Shown in pieces: positions 38,564 through 49,541 of a stretch of 64,000 nt of DNA. The position numbers were made by a program, and so were the translations under genes. Every line of letters begins with the position of its first letter. The stretch's first letter is position 1. Source of the stretch: Fodinibacter sp963833495 (GTDB taxonomy: Bacteria; Actinomycetota; Actinomycetes; Actinomycetales; Dermatophilaceae); contig CAWHYJ010000016.1 in the NCBI GenBank assembly GCA_963833495.1, positions 1 to 64,000 on the forward strand. The letters run 5' to 3'. Under the pieces are notes generated by a model that had not been told where the DNA came from, ran no database searches, and was given only the letters and a program-made list of their open reading frames with translations.

Positions 38564-38614
38564 GCCCGACCGGCGGCCGGGCCGGCGGCGGACGGGAGAG
38601 CGGCGTGGGCGCGA

Positions 38615-38620
38615 TAGGAT
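38615..38620 (+). promoter_or_regulatory. -10 box (TAGGAT) of efp
   Basis: TAGGAT predicts a start near 38628 and a leader of about 82 bases before GTG 38710. Confidence 0.55.
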
Positions 38621-38709
38621 CGGCCAGATCCCCATCCCCTCGCGGGGGTGACGCGCGCCCGCTTCCGGGCGCCGCGTCGCACCGTCGTGACGAAAGCGAA
38701 GAACCACCC

Positions 38710-39270
38710 GTGGCATCGACCAACGACCTCAAGAACGGCCTCGTCCTCAACATCGAGGGCCAGCTGTGGACCGTCGTGGAGTTCCAGCACGTCAAGCCCG
38801 GCAAGGGCCCGGCCTTCGTGCGCACCAAGCTGAAGAACGTCATGAGCGGCAAGGTCGTCGACAAGACCTTCAACGCCGGCGTCAAGGTGGAGACCGCGAA
38901 CGTCGACAAGCGCAACATGCAGTACCTCTACAACGACGGCACCGACTTCATCTTCATGGACGGCGACACCTACGACCAGATCCCGGTGAGCCCGCAGACC
39001 GTGGGCGACGCCTCGAAGTTCCTGCTCGAGAACCAGGACGTCGTCGTCGCGCGCCACGAGGGCAACGTGCTGTTCATCGAGCTGCCCGCCTCGGTCGTCC
39101 TCGAGATCACCTACACCGAGCCGGGCCTGCAGGGCGACCGCTCCACCGGTGGCACCAAGCCGGCCACGGTCGAGACCGGCGCCGAGGTGGCCGTGCCGCT
39201 GTTCCTCGAGACCGGCACCAAGATCAAGGTCGACACCCGCGACGGGTCCTACCTCGGCCGGGTCAGCTGA
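38710..39270 (+). CDS. efp: Translation elongation factor P
   Basis: A 186-residue three-domain factor that relieves ribosome stalling at polyproline. The N-terminal KOW-like domain reads STNDLKNGLVLNIEGQLWTVVEFQHVKPGKGPAFVRTKLKN; the loop residue modified in some bacteria lies in KPGKGPAF. The C-terminal OB domain ends VDTRDGSYLGRVS. The GTG start follows the family N-terminus. It is followed by nusB after 3 bases, the usual actinobacterial pairing. Confidence 0.97.
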   Translation: MASTNDLKNGLVLNIEGQLWTVVEFQHVKPGKGPAFVRTKLKNVMSGKVVDKTFNAGVKVETANVDKRNMQYLYNDGTDFIFMDGDTYDQIPVSPQTVGDASKFLLENQDVVVARHEGNVLFIELPASVVLEITYTEPGLQGDRSTGGTKPATVETGAEVAVPLFLETGTKIKVDTRDGSYLGRVS

Positions 39271-39273
39271 CCC

Positions 39274-39687
39274 GTGGCCGCCCGCACCAAGGCCCGCAAG
39301 CGCGCGCTCGACCTCCTCTTCGAGGCCGAGCAGCGCGGGGTCAACGCCGCCGACCTGCTCCGTGAGCGGCTCGCGGCACCGGTGACCGAGGCGCCGCTGT
39401 CGGAGTTCACCGCCGACCTGGTGATGGGCGTGGTCGAGCACTGGGGCCAGGTCGACGAGCTGATCGAGACCTACTCCCAGGGCTGGACGCTGGGCCGGAT
39501 GCCGGCCGTCGACCGCGCGATCCTGCGCCTGGGCGCCTACGAGGTGATCTGGTCGACCGACGTGCCCGAACCGGTCGCGATCAGCGAGTGGGTGGGCCTG
39601 GCGACCGAGCTCTCCACCGACGACAGCCCGCGCTTCGTCAACGGCCTGCTCGCCCGCCTGGCCGAGGTCAAGCCGACCCTGGCGTGA
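39274..39687 (+). CDS. nusB: Transcription antitermination factor NusB
   Basis: A 137-residue all-helical RNA-binding protein that joins NusE at boxA during rRNA transcription. The N-terminus ARTKARKRALDLLFEAEQRG and the C-terminal DDSPRFVNGLLARLAEVKP are typical. The GTG start lies 4 bases after the efp stop. The actinobacterial gene bldD, often found just downstream, is absent; the convergent dodecin gene ends 9 bases away. Confidence 0.95.
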   Translation: MAARTKARKRALDLLFEAEQRGVNAADLLRERLAAPVTEAPLSEFTADLVMGVVEHWGQVDELIETYSQGWTLGRMPAVDRAILRLGAYEVIWSTDVPEPVAISEWVGLATELSTDDSPRFVNGLLARLAEVKPTLA

Positions 39688-39696
39688 GCGCCGGCC

Positions 39697-39903
39697 TCAC
39701 TCGTCGAGGCGGAAGCCGAGCTTGAGGCCCACCTGGTAGTGGCCGACCGCACCGTCGGCCAGGTGTCCGCGGATCTCGGTGACCTCGAACCAGTCCAGCC
39801 CGCGCACCGTGGTCGACGCCCGCGCGACCGCCGAGGTGATGGCGTCGTCGATCGAGGTGGTCGACGTGCCGACGACCTCGCTGATGCCGTACGTGTGTGC
39901 CAT
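39697..39903 (-). CDS. Dodecin-family flavin-binding protein
   Basis: A 68-residue protein that assembles as a dodecamer and stores FMN/riboflavin (or CoA). TYGISEVVGTSTTSIDDAITSAVARASTTVRGLDWFEVTEIRG with VGHYQVGLKLGFRLDE is a full-length match to dodecin, with the flavin-stacking Trp in GLDWFEV. The ATG has GAAGGG about 9 bases upstream. It converges on nusB. Confidence 0.93.
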   Translation of the reverse strand: MAHTYGISEVVGTSTTSIDDAITSAVARASTTVRGLDWFEVTEIRGHLADGAVGHYQVGLKLGFRLDE

Positions 39904-40002
39904 GGCGCTCACCCTTCGTCCGCGGGCACCCGGCTGGCGCCCTCGCGAGCGATGATCCTCGCAACCGGCCGCGCTCGGCCACCCCTCACCCGCGCGGCGC
40001 GG

Positions 40003-40008
40003 CATACT
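40003..40008 (+). promoter_or_regulatory. -10 box (CATACT), leaderless
   Basis: CATACT is 7 bases before ATG 40016, the spacing seen at the other leaderless starts here. Confidence 0.45.
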
Positions 40009-40015
40009 GCGCCGG

Positions 40016-40393
40016 ATGACCACCATCCGCCTCGCCCAGGATGCCGACCTGCCGCTGCTGGCCGGCATCGAGGATGCCGGTGACGCACTCTTCGTGGAGC
40101 GGTTCGGCGAGGTGGCCTGGCCGGCCGCGTCGTCGGGGGAGGAGCGGGTCGGCGAGCCCGGCGCGCTGCTCGAGGCCACCCACGCCGAGCTGGTCGCGCG
40201 CGGCGCCCGCGAGGTGACCCTTCGGACGTACGCCGACGTGCCCTGGAATGCCCCGTTCTGCGCGCGGCACGGCTACGTCGAGCTCGACCCGCTCCCGGCG
40301 TGGCTGGAGCCGATGCGGCAGACCGAGCTGCGGATGGGGATGGAGCGCCACGGCCGCCGGATAGCGATGGTGCGCGACCTCAGCCCCGGGTGA
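40016..40393 (+). CDS. Internally deleted GNAT acetyltransferase
   Basis: A 125-residue frame with GNAT ends but no middle. The N-terminus TIRLAQDADLPLLAGIEDAGDALFVERFG and the C-terminus EVTLRTYADVPWNAPFCARHGYVELDPL match one GNAT subfamily of about 180-190 residues. Strands beta3-beta4 and the (Q/R)xxGxG/A acetyl-CoA loop (about 60 residues) are missing, with the joint near 40160-40170 (EERVGEPGALLEATHAEL). The reading frame stays open, so it looks like a clean in-frame deletion. Acetyl-CoA binding is unlikely. It overlaps the convergent osmC-like gene by 14 bases. Confidence 0.65.
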   Translation: MTTIRLAQDADLPLLAGIEDAGDALFVERFGEVAWPAASSGEERVGEPGALLEATHAELVARGAREVTLRTYADVPWNAPFCARHGYVELDPLPAWLEPMRQTELRMGMERHGRRIAMVRDLSPG

Positions 40394-40907
40394 CCGTGAC
40401 CGGCGTGGGGGCCCGCAGGGTCTGGGCCACGACGCAGTAGCGCTCGGTGGCCTCGACCAGACGGGCCAGTGCGGCCTCGTCGGCGTCGGCGTCCACCTCG
40501 ATGCGGACCTCGATGTCGGTGAAGCCCACCGGCACCTCGCGGTCGACGCCGAGCGTGCCCCGGGCATCCCAGTGGCCGACGACGTGCACCGTGGCCGAGT
40601 GCAGCGCGATGCCCATCGCCGCGGCCACCGAACGCAGCGTGACGCCGGCGCAGCCCGCCAGCGCCTCGAGCAGCATGTCTCCGCTGCAGGCCTCCGACCC
40701 GTCGCCACCGGTCGCGGGGTGCAGGCCCGCTCGTGACATCCCCGGCCACTGCGGCACCTCGGCGGCCACGGCGTCGAGCACGACGTGTGCGGTCGCCACG
40801 GACGTCTGCCGGCCGGCCGCGGGCTCCGCGCGGTAGCGGTCCTTCAGCGGCCGCTGGAGGGCACGCAGGGCGACGGACTGCTCGTGGGGATCGGTCGGAA
40901 GCATCAT
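40380..40907 (-). CDS. OsmC-family protein
   Basis: A 175-residue OsmC/Ohr-like protein. The two redox cysteines are in SGDMLLEALAGCAGVTLRSVA and EATERYCVVAQTLRAP. A swapped-dimer beta region (VHVVGHWDARGTLGVDREVPVGFTDIEVRIEV) lies between them. It probably reduces organic peroxides with a dithiol donor. The ATG at 40907 is 6 bases after a minus-strand TACGGT box, so a leaderless mRNA is likely; read-through from the small gene upstream is also possible. Confidence 0.87.
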   Translation of the reverse strand: MMLPTDPHEQSVALRALQRPLKDRYRAEPAAGRQTSVATAHVVLDAVAAEVPQWPGMSRAGLHPATGGDGSEACSGDMLLEALAGCAGVTLRSVAAAMGIALHSATVHVVGHWDARGTLGVDREVPVGFTDIEVRIEVDADADEAALARLVEATERYCVVAQTLRAPTPVTVTRG

Positions 40908-40913
40908 TCCGGC

Positions 40914-40919
40914 ACCGTA
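40914..40919 (-). promoter_or_regulatory. -10 box (TACGGT on the minus strand) of the osmC-like gene
   Basis: The minus-strand TACGGT ends 6 bases before the ATG at 40907. Confidence 0.4.
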
Positions 40920-40942
40920 GGGCACCGGGACCGGGTGTGCGG

Positions 40943-41131
40943 TCAGACGGCAGCGGCGAAGACGACCTCGGGCCAGGGCGAGCTCGCCAGCCAGCGCCGC
41001 CGTGCCTCGGCGTCGGCATCCTTGGGCGGGAAGAGCGGCTGCACGAGGGGCGCGGGCGACGTGGCGACCGGACGTGCCGCGGCGTCGGCACAGAACGCGC
41101 CACGGGAGTCGGTCGTGGTGGGTGTGTTCAC
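40943..41131 (-). CDS. Small hypothetical protein (62 residues)
   Basis: A short frame with GTG at 41131 and a perfect AAGGAGG 7 bases upstream, the best ribosome site of any small ORF here. The peptide (MNTPTTTDSRGAFCADAAARPVATSP, ending RRRWLASSPWPEVVFAAAV) has one Cys, a Pro-rich middle and a basic/aromatic C-terminal part. No family is recognised and no signal peptide is evident. It lies 35 bases upstream of the osmC-like gene on the same strand and may be co-transcribed. Confidence 0.55.
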   Translation of the reverse strand: MNTPTTTDSRGAFCADAAARPVATSPAPLVQPLFPPKDADAEARRRWLASSPWPEVVFAAAV

Positions 41132-41308
41132 GGGAGGCCTCCTTCGCGGCGCGGGTGCGGTGCTGGCGACCCCATTCCATCACGTCATGTTTGGTCAGGC
41201 ATAGATCAGCGTTATGGGTTTCTCGCGATCCGGACAGTGGCCGGCGCCACCACGCCTTCGCTGAGCACGACCGCGCGAGCCGCCGCAGGAAGCGGTGCAC
41301 CCACCCCG
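41132..41308. other. Intergenic region with a low-GC island between divergent genes
   Basis: This is the shared upstream region of the 62-residue ORF (minus) and pyrR (plus). Bases 41176-41228 are unusually AT-rich for this DNA and include CATAG-N7-TTATG (41200-41216), a possible operator dyad. No clear promoter pair was identified on the minus strand. Confidence 0.4.
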
Positions 41309-41314
41309 TAGAGT
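41309..41314 (+). promoter_or_regulatory. -10 box (TAGAGT) of the pyr operon
   Basis: TAGAGT predicts transcription start near 41322, about 60 bases before the pyrR start codon. It lies just upstream of the PyrR hairpin. Confidence 0.6.
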
Positions 41315-41335
41315 GGGCGCCGCACCATCCCGACA

Positions 41336-41372
41336 TCCTTTAACGACCTGTCCCGTGAGGCAGGGAAGGAGG
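41336..41372 (+). promoter_or_regulatory. PyrR-binding hairpin overlapping the pyrR ribosome binding site
   Basis: The leader folds with TCCTT (41336-41340) pairing to AAGGA (41366-41370) and CCTG (41347-41350) to CAGG (41361-41364), capped by CCCGTGAGG. The CCNGTGAG-type loop matches the PyrR binding-loop element. Because AAGGAGG (41366-41372) is the pyrR Shine-Dalgarno, PyrR binding when UMP is high should block translation. Confidence 0.7.
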
Positions 41373-41380
41373 TCCGCGTC

Positions 41381-41971
41381 TTGACGCGCGCCGACATGAC
41401 CGTGCCCCAGGGGCACCCGCTCGACCCCTCCGGTCGCACCGTCCTCTCCGCGAGCGACGTGTCCCGGGCCCTGCGCCGCATCGCGCACGAGATCCTCGAG
41501 CACAACAAGGGTGCCGACGACCTCGTGCTGCTCGGCATCCCCAGCCGTGGCGTCGAGCTGGCCCACCGTCTCGCGGACCTGGTCCGCGAGGTCGAGGGCA
41601 CCGAGGTGCCCACCGGCAGCCTCGACATCACGATGCACCGCGACGACCTGCGCTCCCAGCCCACCCGTGCGCCGATGCACACCGACATCCCGGTGGGCGG
41701 CATCGACGACAAGGTGGTGGTGCTCGTCGACGACGTGCTCTACAGCGGGCGCACGATCCGCGCCGCCCTCGACGCGCTCTCCGACCTCGGCCGCCCACGT
41801 GCCGTGCGGCTGGCGGTGCTCGTCGACCGTGGCCACCGCGAGCTGCCGATCCGCGCCGACCACGTCGGCAAGAACCTCCCGACCAGCCACGCCGAGAAGG
41901 TGCAGGTGCGCCTGGCCGCCTTCGACGGCGGCGAGGACGTCGTCCGGATCGCCGGGGGCGACGCCCGATGA
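41381..41971 (+). CDS. pyrR: Bifunctional pyr operon regulator / uracil phosphoribosyltransferase PyrR
   Basis: A 196-residue phosphoribosyltransferase-fold RNA-binding regulator. The PRPP loop is VVLVDDVLYSGRTIRAALDAL, and LVLLGIPSRGVELAHRLAD and RGHRELPIRADHVGKNLPT are PyrR-specific. The start is TTG 41381 with AAGGAGG 8 bases upstream; ATG 41396 is an alternative without a ribosome site. It senses UMP and represses the operon by binding the leader hairpin. The stop overlaps pyrB (ATGA). Confidence 0.95.
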   Translation: MTRADMTVPQGHPLDPSGRTVLSASDVSRALRRIAHEILEHNKGADDLVLLGIPSRGVELAHRLADLVREVEGTEVPTGSLDITMHRDDLRSQPTRAPMHTDIPVGGIDDKVVVLVDDVLYSGRTIRAALDALSDLGRPRAVRLAVLVDRGHRELPIRADHVGKNLPTSHAEKVQVRLAAFDGGEDVVRIAGGDAR

Positions 41972-42915
41972 ACCGCCACCTGCTCTCCAGCGCCGACCTC
42001 ACCCGCGACGACGTGCGCCTGCTGCTCGCCACCGCGACGGAGATGCACGAGGTGCAGCACCGCGACGTCAAGAAGCTGCCCACCCTGCGCGGCCGCACCG
42101 TCATCAACCTCTTCTTCGAGGACTCCACCCGCACTCGGTCCAGCTTCGAGATCGCCGGCAAGTGGATGAGCGCCGACACGATCAACATCACCGGCAAGGG
42201 CAGCAGCGCCAGCAAGGGCGAGAGCCTGCGTGACACGGTGCGCACCATCGACGCCATGTCGGTCGACGCCATCGTCATGCGGCACATGGCCAGCGGCGCC
42301 GCCCACCAGGTGAGCCAGTGGGTCGACGCGAGCGTCATCAACGCCGGCGACGGCACGCACGAGCACCCCACCCAGGCCCTGCTCGACGCCTACACGATGG
42401 AACAGCGGATCGGCGACCTCGACGGCGCCCGGGTCGCCATCGTCGGCGACCTCACCCACAGCCGGGTCTTCCGCTCCAACGCGATCACCCTGCGCACCCT
42501 CGGCGCCGACGTCACCTTGGTGGCACCGCCCACGCTGATGCCGAGCGGCATCGGCCCGTGGGCCACCACCGACGGCCTGACGCTCACCGACGACCTCGAC
42601 GCCGTGCTCGCCAGCGGCCCGGATGCCGTGATGATGCTGCGCGTGCAGCGCGAGCGGATGAGCGGGGGCTTCTTCCCGACCGCCCGCGAGTACACCGTGG
42701 GCTTCGGCCTGACCCGCGAGCGCCTGCGCGCGCTCACCGACGCCAACCCGGAGGCCGTCATCTGTCACCCCGGCCCGATGAACCGAGGCCTCGAGATCAG
42801 CGCGGATGCCGCCGACGCCGCCCAGAGCCTGGTGCTCGACCAGGTCTCGGCAGGGGTGGCGGTGCGGATGTCCGTGCTCTACCACCTCCTCGCCGGAGAG
42901 GGGGCGGCCGCGTGA
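41968..42915 (+). CDS. pyrB: Aspartate carbamoyltransferase catalytic subunit
   Basis: A 315-residue enzyme joining carbamoyl phosphate and aspartate. Carbamoyl-phosphate binding is by FFEDSTRTRSSFE, MRHMASGA and THEHPTQALLDAY; aspartate-binding loops are GKGSSASKGES and VICHPGPMNRGLE. No pyrI regulatory subunit is present, typical for actinobacteria. ATG 41968 overlaps pyrR and the end overlaps pyrC. Confidence 0.97.
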   Translation: MNRHLLSSADLTRDDVRLLLATATEMHEVQHRDVKKLPTLRGRTVINLFFEDSTRTRSSFEIAGKWMSADTINITGKGSSASKGESLRDTVRTIDAMSVDAIVMRHMASGAAHQVSQWVDASVINAGDGTHEHPTQALLDAYTMEQRIGDLDGARVAIVGDLTHSRVFRSNAITLRTLGADVTLVAPPTLMPSGIGPWATTDGLTLTDDLDAVLASGPDAVMMLRVQRERMSGGFFPTAREYTVGFGLTRERLRALTDANPEAVICHPGPMNRGLEISADAADAAQSLVLDQVSAGVAVRMSVLYHLLAGEGAAA

Positions 42916-44219
42916 GCACCCTGCTCCTGACCGGGCCCACCTGGTACGACGAGGACGGCACTGCCTCCACCGGCGACGTGCTCCTGCGCGACGGCGTCGT
43001 CGCCGAGGTCGGCTCGGTCGACGCCCCGGACGACGCCGAGACCCTGGATGCCGACGGCCTCATCCTGCTGCCCGGGTTCGTCGACCTGCACACCCACCTG
43101 CGCGAACCGGGCCGTGAAGACGCCGAGACGATCGCCTCCGGCTCCCGGGCCGCCGCGGTCGGCGGCTTCACCGCGGTGCTCGCCATGGCGAACACCAACC
43201 CGGTCACCGACACCGCCGAGGCCGCCGAACGCATCCTCGACCTCGGCCGCGCCGCCGGGCTGGTCGACGTCGTGCCGGTCGGCGCCGTCACCAAGGGGCT
43301 CGCGGGCGCCGAGCTCGCCGAGCTCGGCCTGATGCACCGCTCCCGGGCAGCGACCACTGTCTTCTCCGACGACGGGCACTGCGTCGCCGACGGGCGCGTG
43401 ATGCGCCGGGCGCTGGAGTACGTTCGCGCCTTCGACGGCGTGGTCAGCCAGCACAGCCAGGACCCCAACCTCGCCGGCCCCCAGGCCTGCTGCCACGAGG
43501 GCGAGATCTCGGGCCGGCTCGGCCTGCCCGGCTGGCCCCCGGTGGCCGAGGCCAGCATCATCGCCCGCGACGCCCTGCTCGCACAGCACACCGGCTCCCG
43601 GGTGCACGTGGCGCACGTCAGCACCGCCGAGGGGCTCGACGTCGTGCGCTGGGCGAAGGCGCGCGGCATCCGGATGACCGCAGAGGTGACTCCGCACCAC
43701 CTGGCGCTGGGCACCGACCTGCTCACGAGCTACGACCCGGTCTACAAGGTCAACCCGCCGCTGCGGCCCACCGAGGACCGCGAGGCGCTCGTCGAGGGCC
43801 TGCTCGACGGCACCATCGACGCCGTCGCCACCGACCACGCCCCGCACGCCCGGCACGACAAGGAGCACGCCTTCGTCGATGCGGCGTTCGGCATGCTCGG
43901 GCTCGAGACGGCGTTCGCCGTGGTGCACGACCTGCTCGTCGCCGACGGCCGGCTCGGCTGGGCCGACCTCTCCCGGCTGATGTCCACCGGCCCGGCCCGC
44001 ATCGCCGGCCTGACCGACCACGGCCACCCGGTCGCCGCCGGAGCCCCGGCCAACCTGGTGCTCGTCGACCCCACCGCCTCGGTCAGTGTCGACCGCGACA
44101 CCTCGCAGTCCCTGTCCCGCAACACCCCGTGGCACGGCCAACGCCTCACCGGCGCCGTGCACACCACGATCCTGCGCGGCGCCGTGACCGCCCGCGGAGG
44201 GGAGCCCACCGCATGCTGA
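42912..44219 (+). CDS. pyrC: Dihydroorotase (class I)
   Basis: A 435-residue zinc amidohydrolase forming dihydroorotate. Metal-binding GFVDLHTHLREPG, the HVAHVS and EVTPHHLAL histidines, and the catalytic Asp in ATDHAPHARHDKE are intact. GTG 42912 overlaps pyrB. It runs directly into carA, with none of the small membrane-protein gene found between pyrC and carA in mycobacteria (Rv1382). Confidence 0.96.
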   Translation: MSTLLLTGPTWYDEDGTASTGDVLLRDGVVAEVGSVDAPDDAETLDADGLILLPGFVDLHTHLREPGREDAETIASGSRAAAVGGFTAVLAMANTNPVTDTAEAAERILDLGRAAGLVDVVPVGAVTKGLAGAELAELGLMHRSRAATTVFSDDGHCVADGRVMRRALEYVRAFDGVVSQHSQDPNLAGPQACCHEGEISGRLGLPGWPPVAEASIIARDALLAQHTGSRVHVAHVSTAEGLDVVRWAKARGIRMTAEVTPHHLALGTDLLTSYDPVYKVNPPLRPTEDREALVEGLLDGTIDAVATDHAPHARHDKEHAFVDAAFGMLGLETAFAVVHDLLVADGRLGWADLSRLMSTGPARIAGLTDHGHPVAAGAPANLVLVDPTASVSVDRDTSQSLSRNTPWHGQRLTGAVHTTILRGAVTARGGEPTAC

Positions 44220-45360
44220 CCACCCGCGAGCCCGCCGTCCTGATCCTCGAGGACGGCCGCACCTTCACCGGTCGCGCCTACGGCCACCGGGGCACGACGG
44301 TCGGCGAGGCCGTCTTCTCCACCGGCATGACCGGCTACCAGGAGACCCTCACCGACCCGAGCTACCACCGCCAGGTCGTCGTCATGACGGCACCGCACGT
44401 CGGCAACACCGGCTGGAACGACGAGGACGACGAGTCCGGTCGCATCTGGGTCGCCGGCTACGTCGTGCGCGACCCCGCACTGCGGCCGTCGAACTGGCGC
44501 TCGAACCGGTCGCTCGAGGACGAGCTCGACACCCAGGGCGTCGTCGGCATCTGCGACCTCGACACCCGCGCGCTCACCCGGCACCTGCGCGAGCGCGGCG
44601 CCATGCGGGTGGGCATCTTCAGCGGGGATGCCGCGAGCGCACCCCGCGAGCGGCTGCTCACCCAGGTCATCGACTCGCCGCCGATGGCGGGCGCCTCGCT
44701 GGCCGAGCAGGTCGCCACCGACACCGCCTACGTCGTGCCGCCGGTGGGGGACAAGCGCTTCACCGTGGCGGTGGTCGACCTCGGCATCAAGGCGATGACG
44801 CCGCAGCTGATGGCGCAGCGCGGCATCGAGGTGCACGTGCTGCCGGCCACCGCCACCATCGACGACGTGCGGGCCCTCGAGCCCGACGGCGTCTTCTTCT
44901 CCAACGGCCCCGGCGACCCGGCCACCGCCCAGGTGCAGGCCGAGCTGCTGCGGGAGGTGCTGGGCGACGGCACGCCCTACTTCGGCATCTGCTTCGGCAA
45001 CCAGATCCTCGGCAAGGCGCTCGGGTTCGGCACCTACAAGCTGAAGTACGGCCACCGCGGCATCAACCAGCCGGTCATGGACCGCACCACCGGCAAGGTC
45101 GAGGTCACCGCGCACAACCACGGCTTCGCCGTCGACGCGCCGCTGGACGCGCCCACCGAGACGCCGTTCGGCACGGCGACGGTGAGCCATGTCTGCCTCA
45201 ACGACGATGTCGTCGAGGGCCTCGAGGTCAGGCGCGACGGCCGGCTGGTCGCCTTCTCGGTGCAGTACCACCCGGAGGCCGCGGCCGGCCCGCACGACGC
45301 CGCCTACCTCTTCGACCGCTTCGTCGATCTGATGCTCGCGAACGCGGAGGTGAGCGCGTA

Positions 45361-45361
<1 letters not shown>
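44213..45361 (+). CDS. carA: Carbamoyl-phosphate synthase small (glutaminase) subunit
   Basis: A 382-residue glutamine amidotransferase. The N-terminal CPSase small domain (EDGRTFTGRAYGHRGTTVGEAVFSTGMTGYQE) is followed by a class I glutaminase with Cys260 in YFGICFGNQ and His/Glu in QYHPEAAAGPHD. It supplies ammonia to CarB. ATG 44213 overlaps the end of pyrC; the TAA stop overlaps the carB ATG (TAATG). Confidence 0.96.
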
Positions 45362-48668
<3,307 letters not shown>

Positions 48669-48672
<4 letters not shown>

Positions 48673-49541
48673 GCGGGGTCGTCCAGGTCAGTGGCGAGCT
48701 GATCGCCACCCGCCGGGTCGGCGCCTACCACCACCTCACCCTCGTCGCCCCGGGCGTCGCCGAGCTGGCCCGACCCGGCCAGTTCGTCGCGCTGGCGGTG
48801 GGCGGCCCGACCTCGGCCAACCTGCTGCGCCGGTGCTTCTCGATCCACAAGGTCAAGCCGTCGGGCACCTACGGCGGCACCGTCGACGTCGTCGTCGCGG
48901 CGCACGGCCCGGGCACGGTGTGGCTCACCGGGCTGCGCGCCCACGACCCGGTCGACGTCGTCGGCCCCCTCGGGCGCCCGTTCCCGCTGCCAGCGGAGCC
49001 GGTGGCCTGCGTGCTCGTCGGTGGCGGCTACGGCTCGGCGCCGCTGTTCTGGCTGGCCGAGGCGCTGCGCGAGCGTGGCTGCCACGTCGAGATGGTGCTC
49101 GGCGCGGCATCCGAGGACCGCCTGTTCGGGGTGGTCGAGGCACGCCGCACCGCCGACGGCGTCACCGTCACCACCGACGACGGCTCCTCCGGGCGCCGCG
49201 GCTGGGTCAGCGACGTGCTCGGCGACGTCATCGACCGCACCTCGGCGGGTGTGGTCTACGGCTGTGGACCCATGGCGATGCTGCGCTCGGTCACCGAGAT
49301 CGCCACGGCGCACGGCGCGGTGGCCCAGGTGGCCGTCGAGGAGTCGATGGCCTGCGGCGTCGGCGTCTGCATGACCTGCGTCATGCCCGTCACCGGCAAC
49401 GACGGCGTCACCCGGATGGTGCGCTCCTGCGTGGAGGGTCCGGTGTTCCGGGGCGACCGGGTGCGCTGGGACGCGTTCGCCGACGGCATCGGCCGGGTGC
49501 CCGACGACGCGCTGGGTGCCCCCCGGGCCGGAGGTCACTGA
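48669..49541 (+). CDS. pyrK: Dihydroorotate dehydrogenase electron-transfer subunit (PyrK)
   Basis: A 290-residue FAD and [2Fe-2S] protein. The FAD domain motif is NLLRRCFSIHKV and the NAD site is VLVGGGYGSAPLFWLAEAL. The cluster ligands are Cys229, Cys234, Cys237 and Cys254 (MACGVGVCMTC...RSCVEG). With PyrD it forms the NAD-dependent type 1B dehydrogenase. GTG 48669 overlaps carB and the stop overlaps pyrD. Confidence 0.94.

Noticed and set aside
38564..38610. Terminator after the dioxygenase-like gene
   Set aside because: The CCGGC/GCCGG words overlap without forming one stable, well-placed stem.
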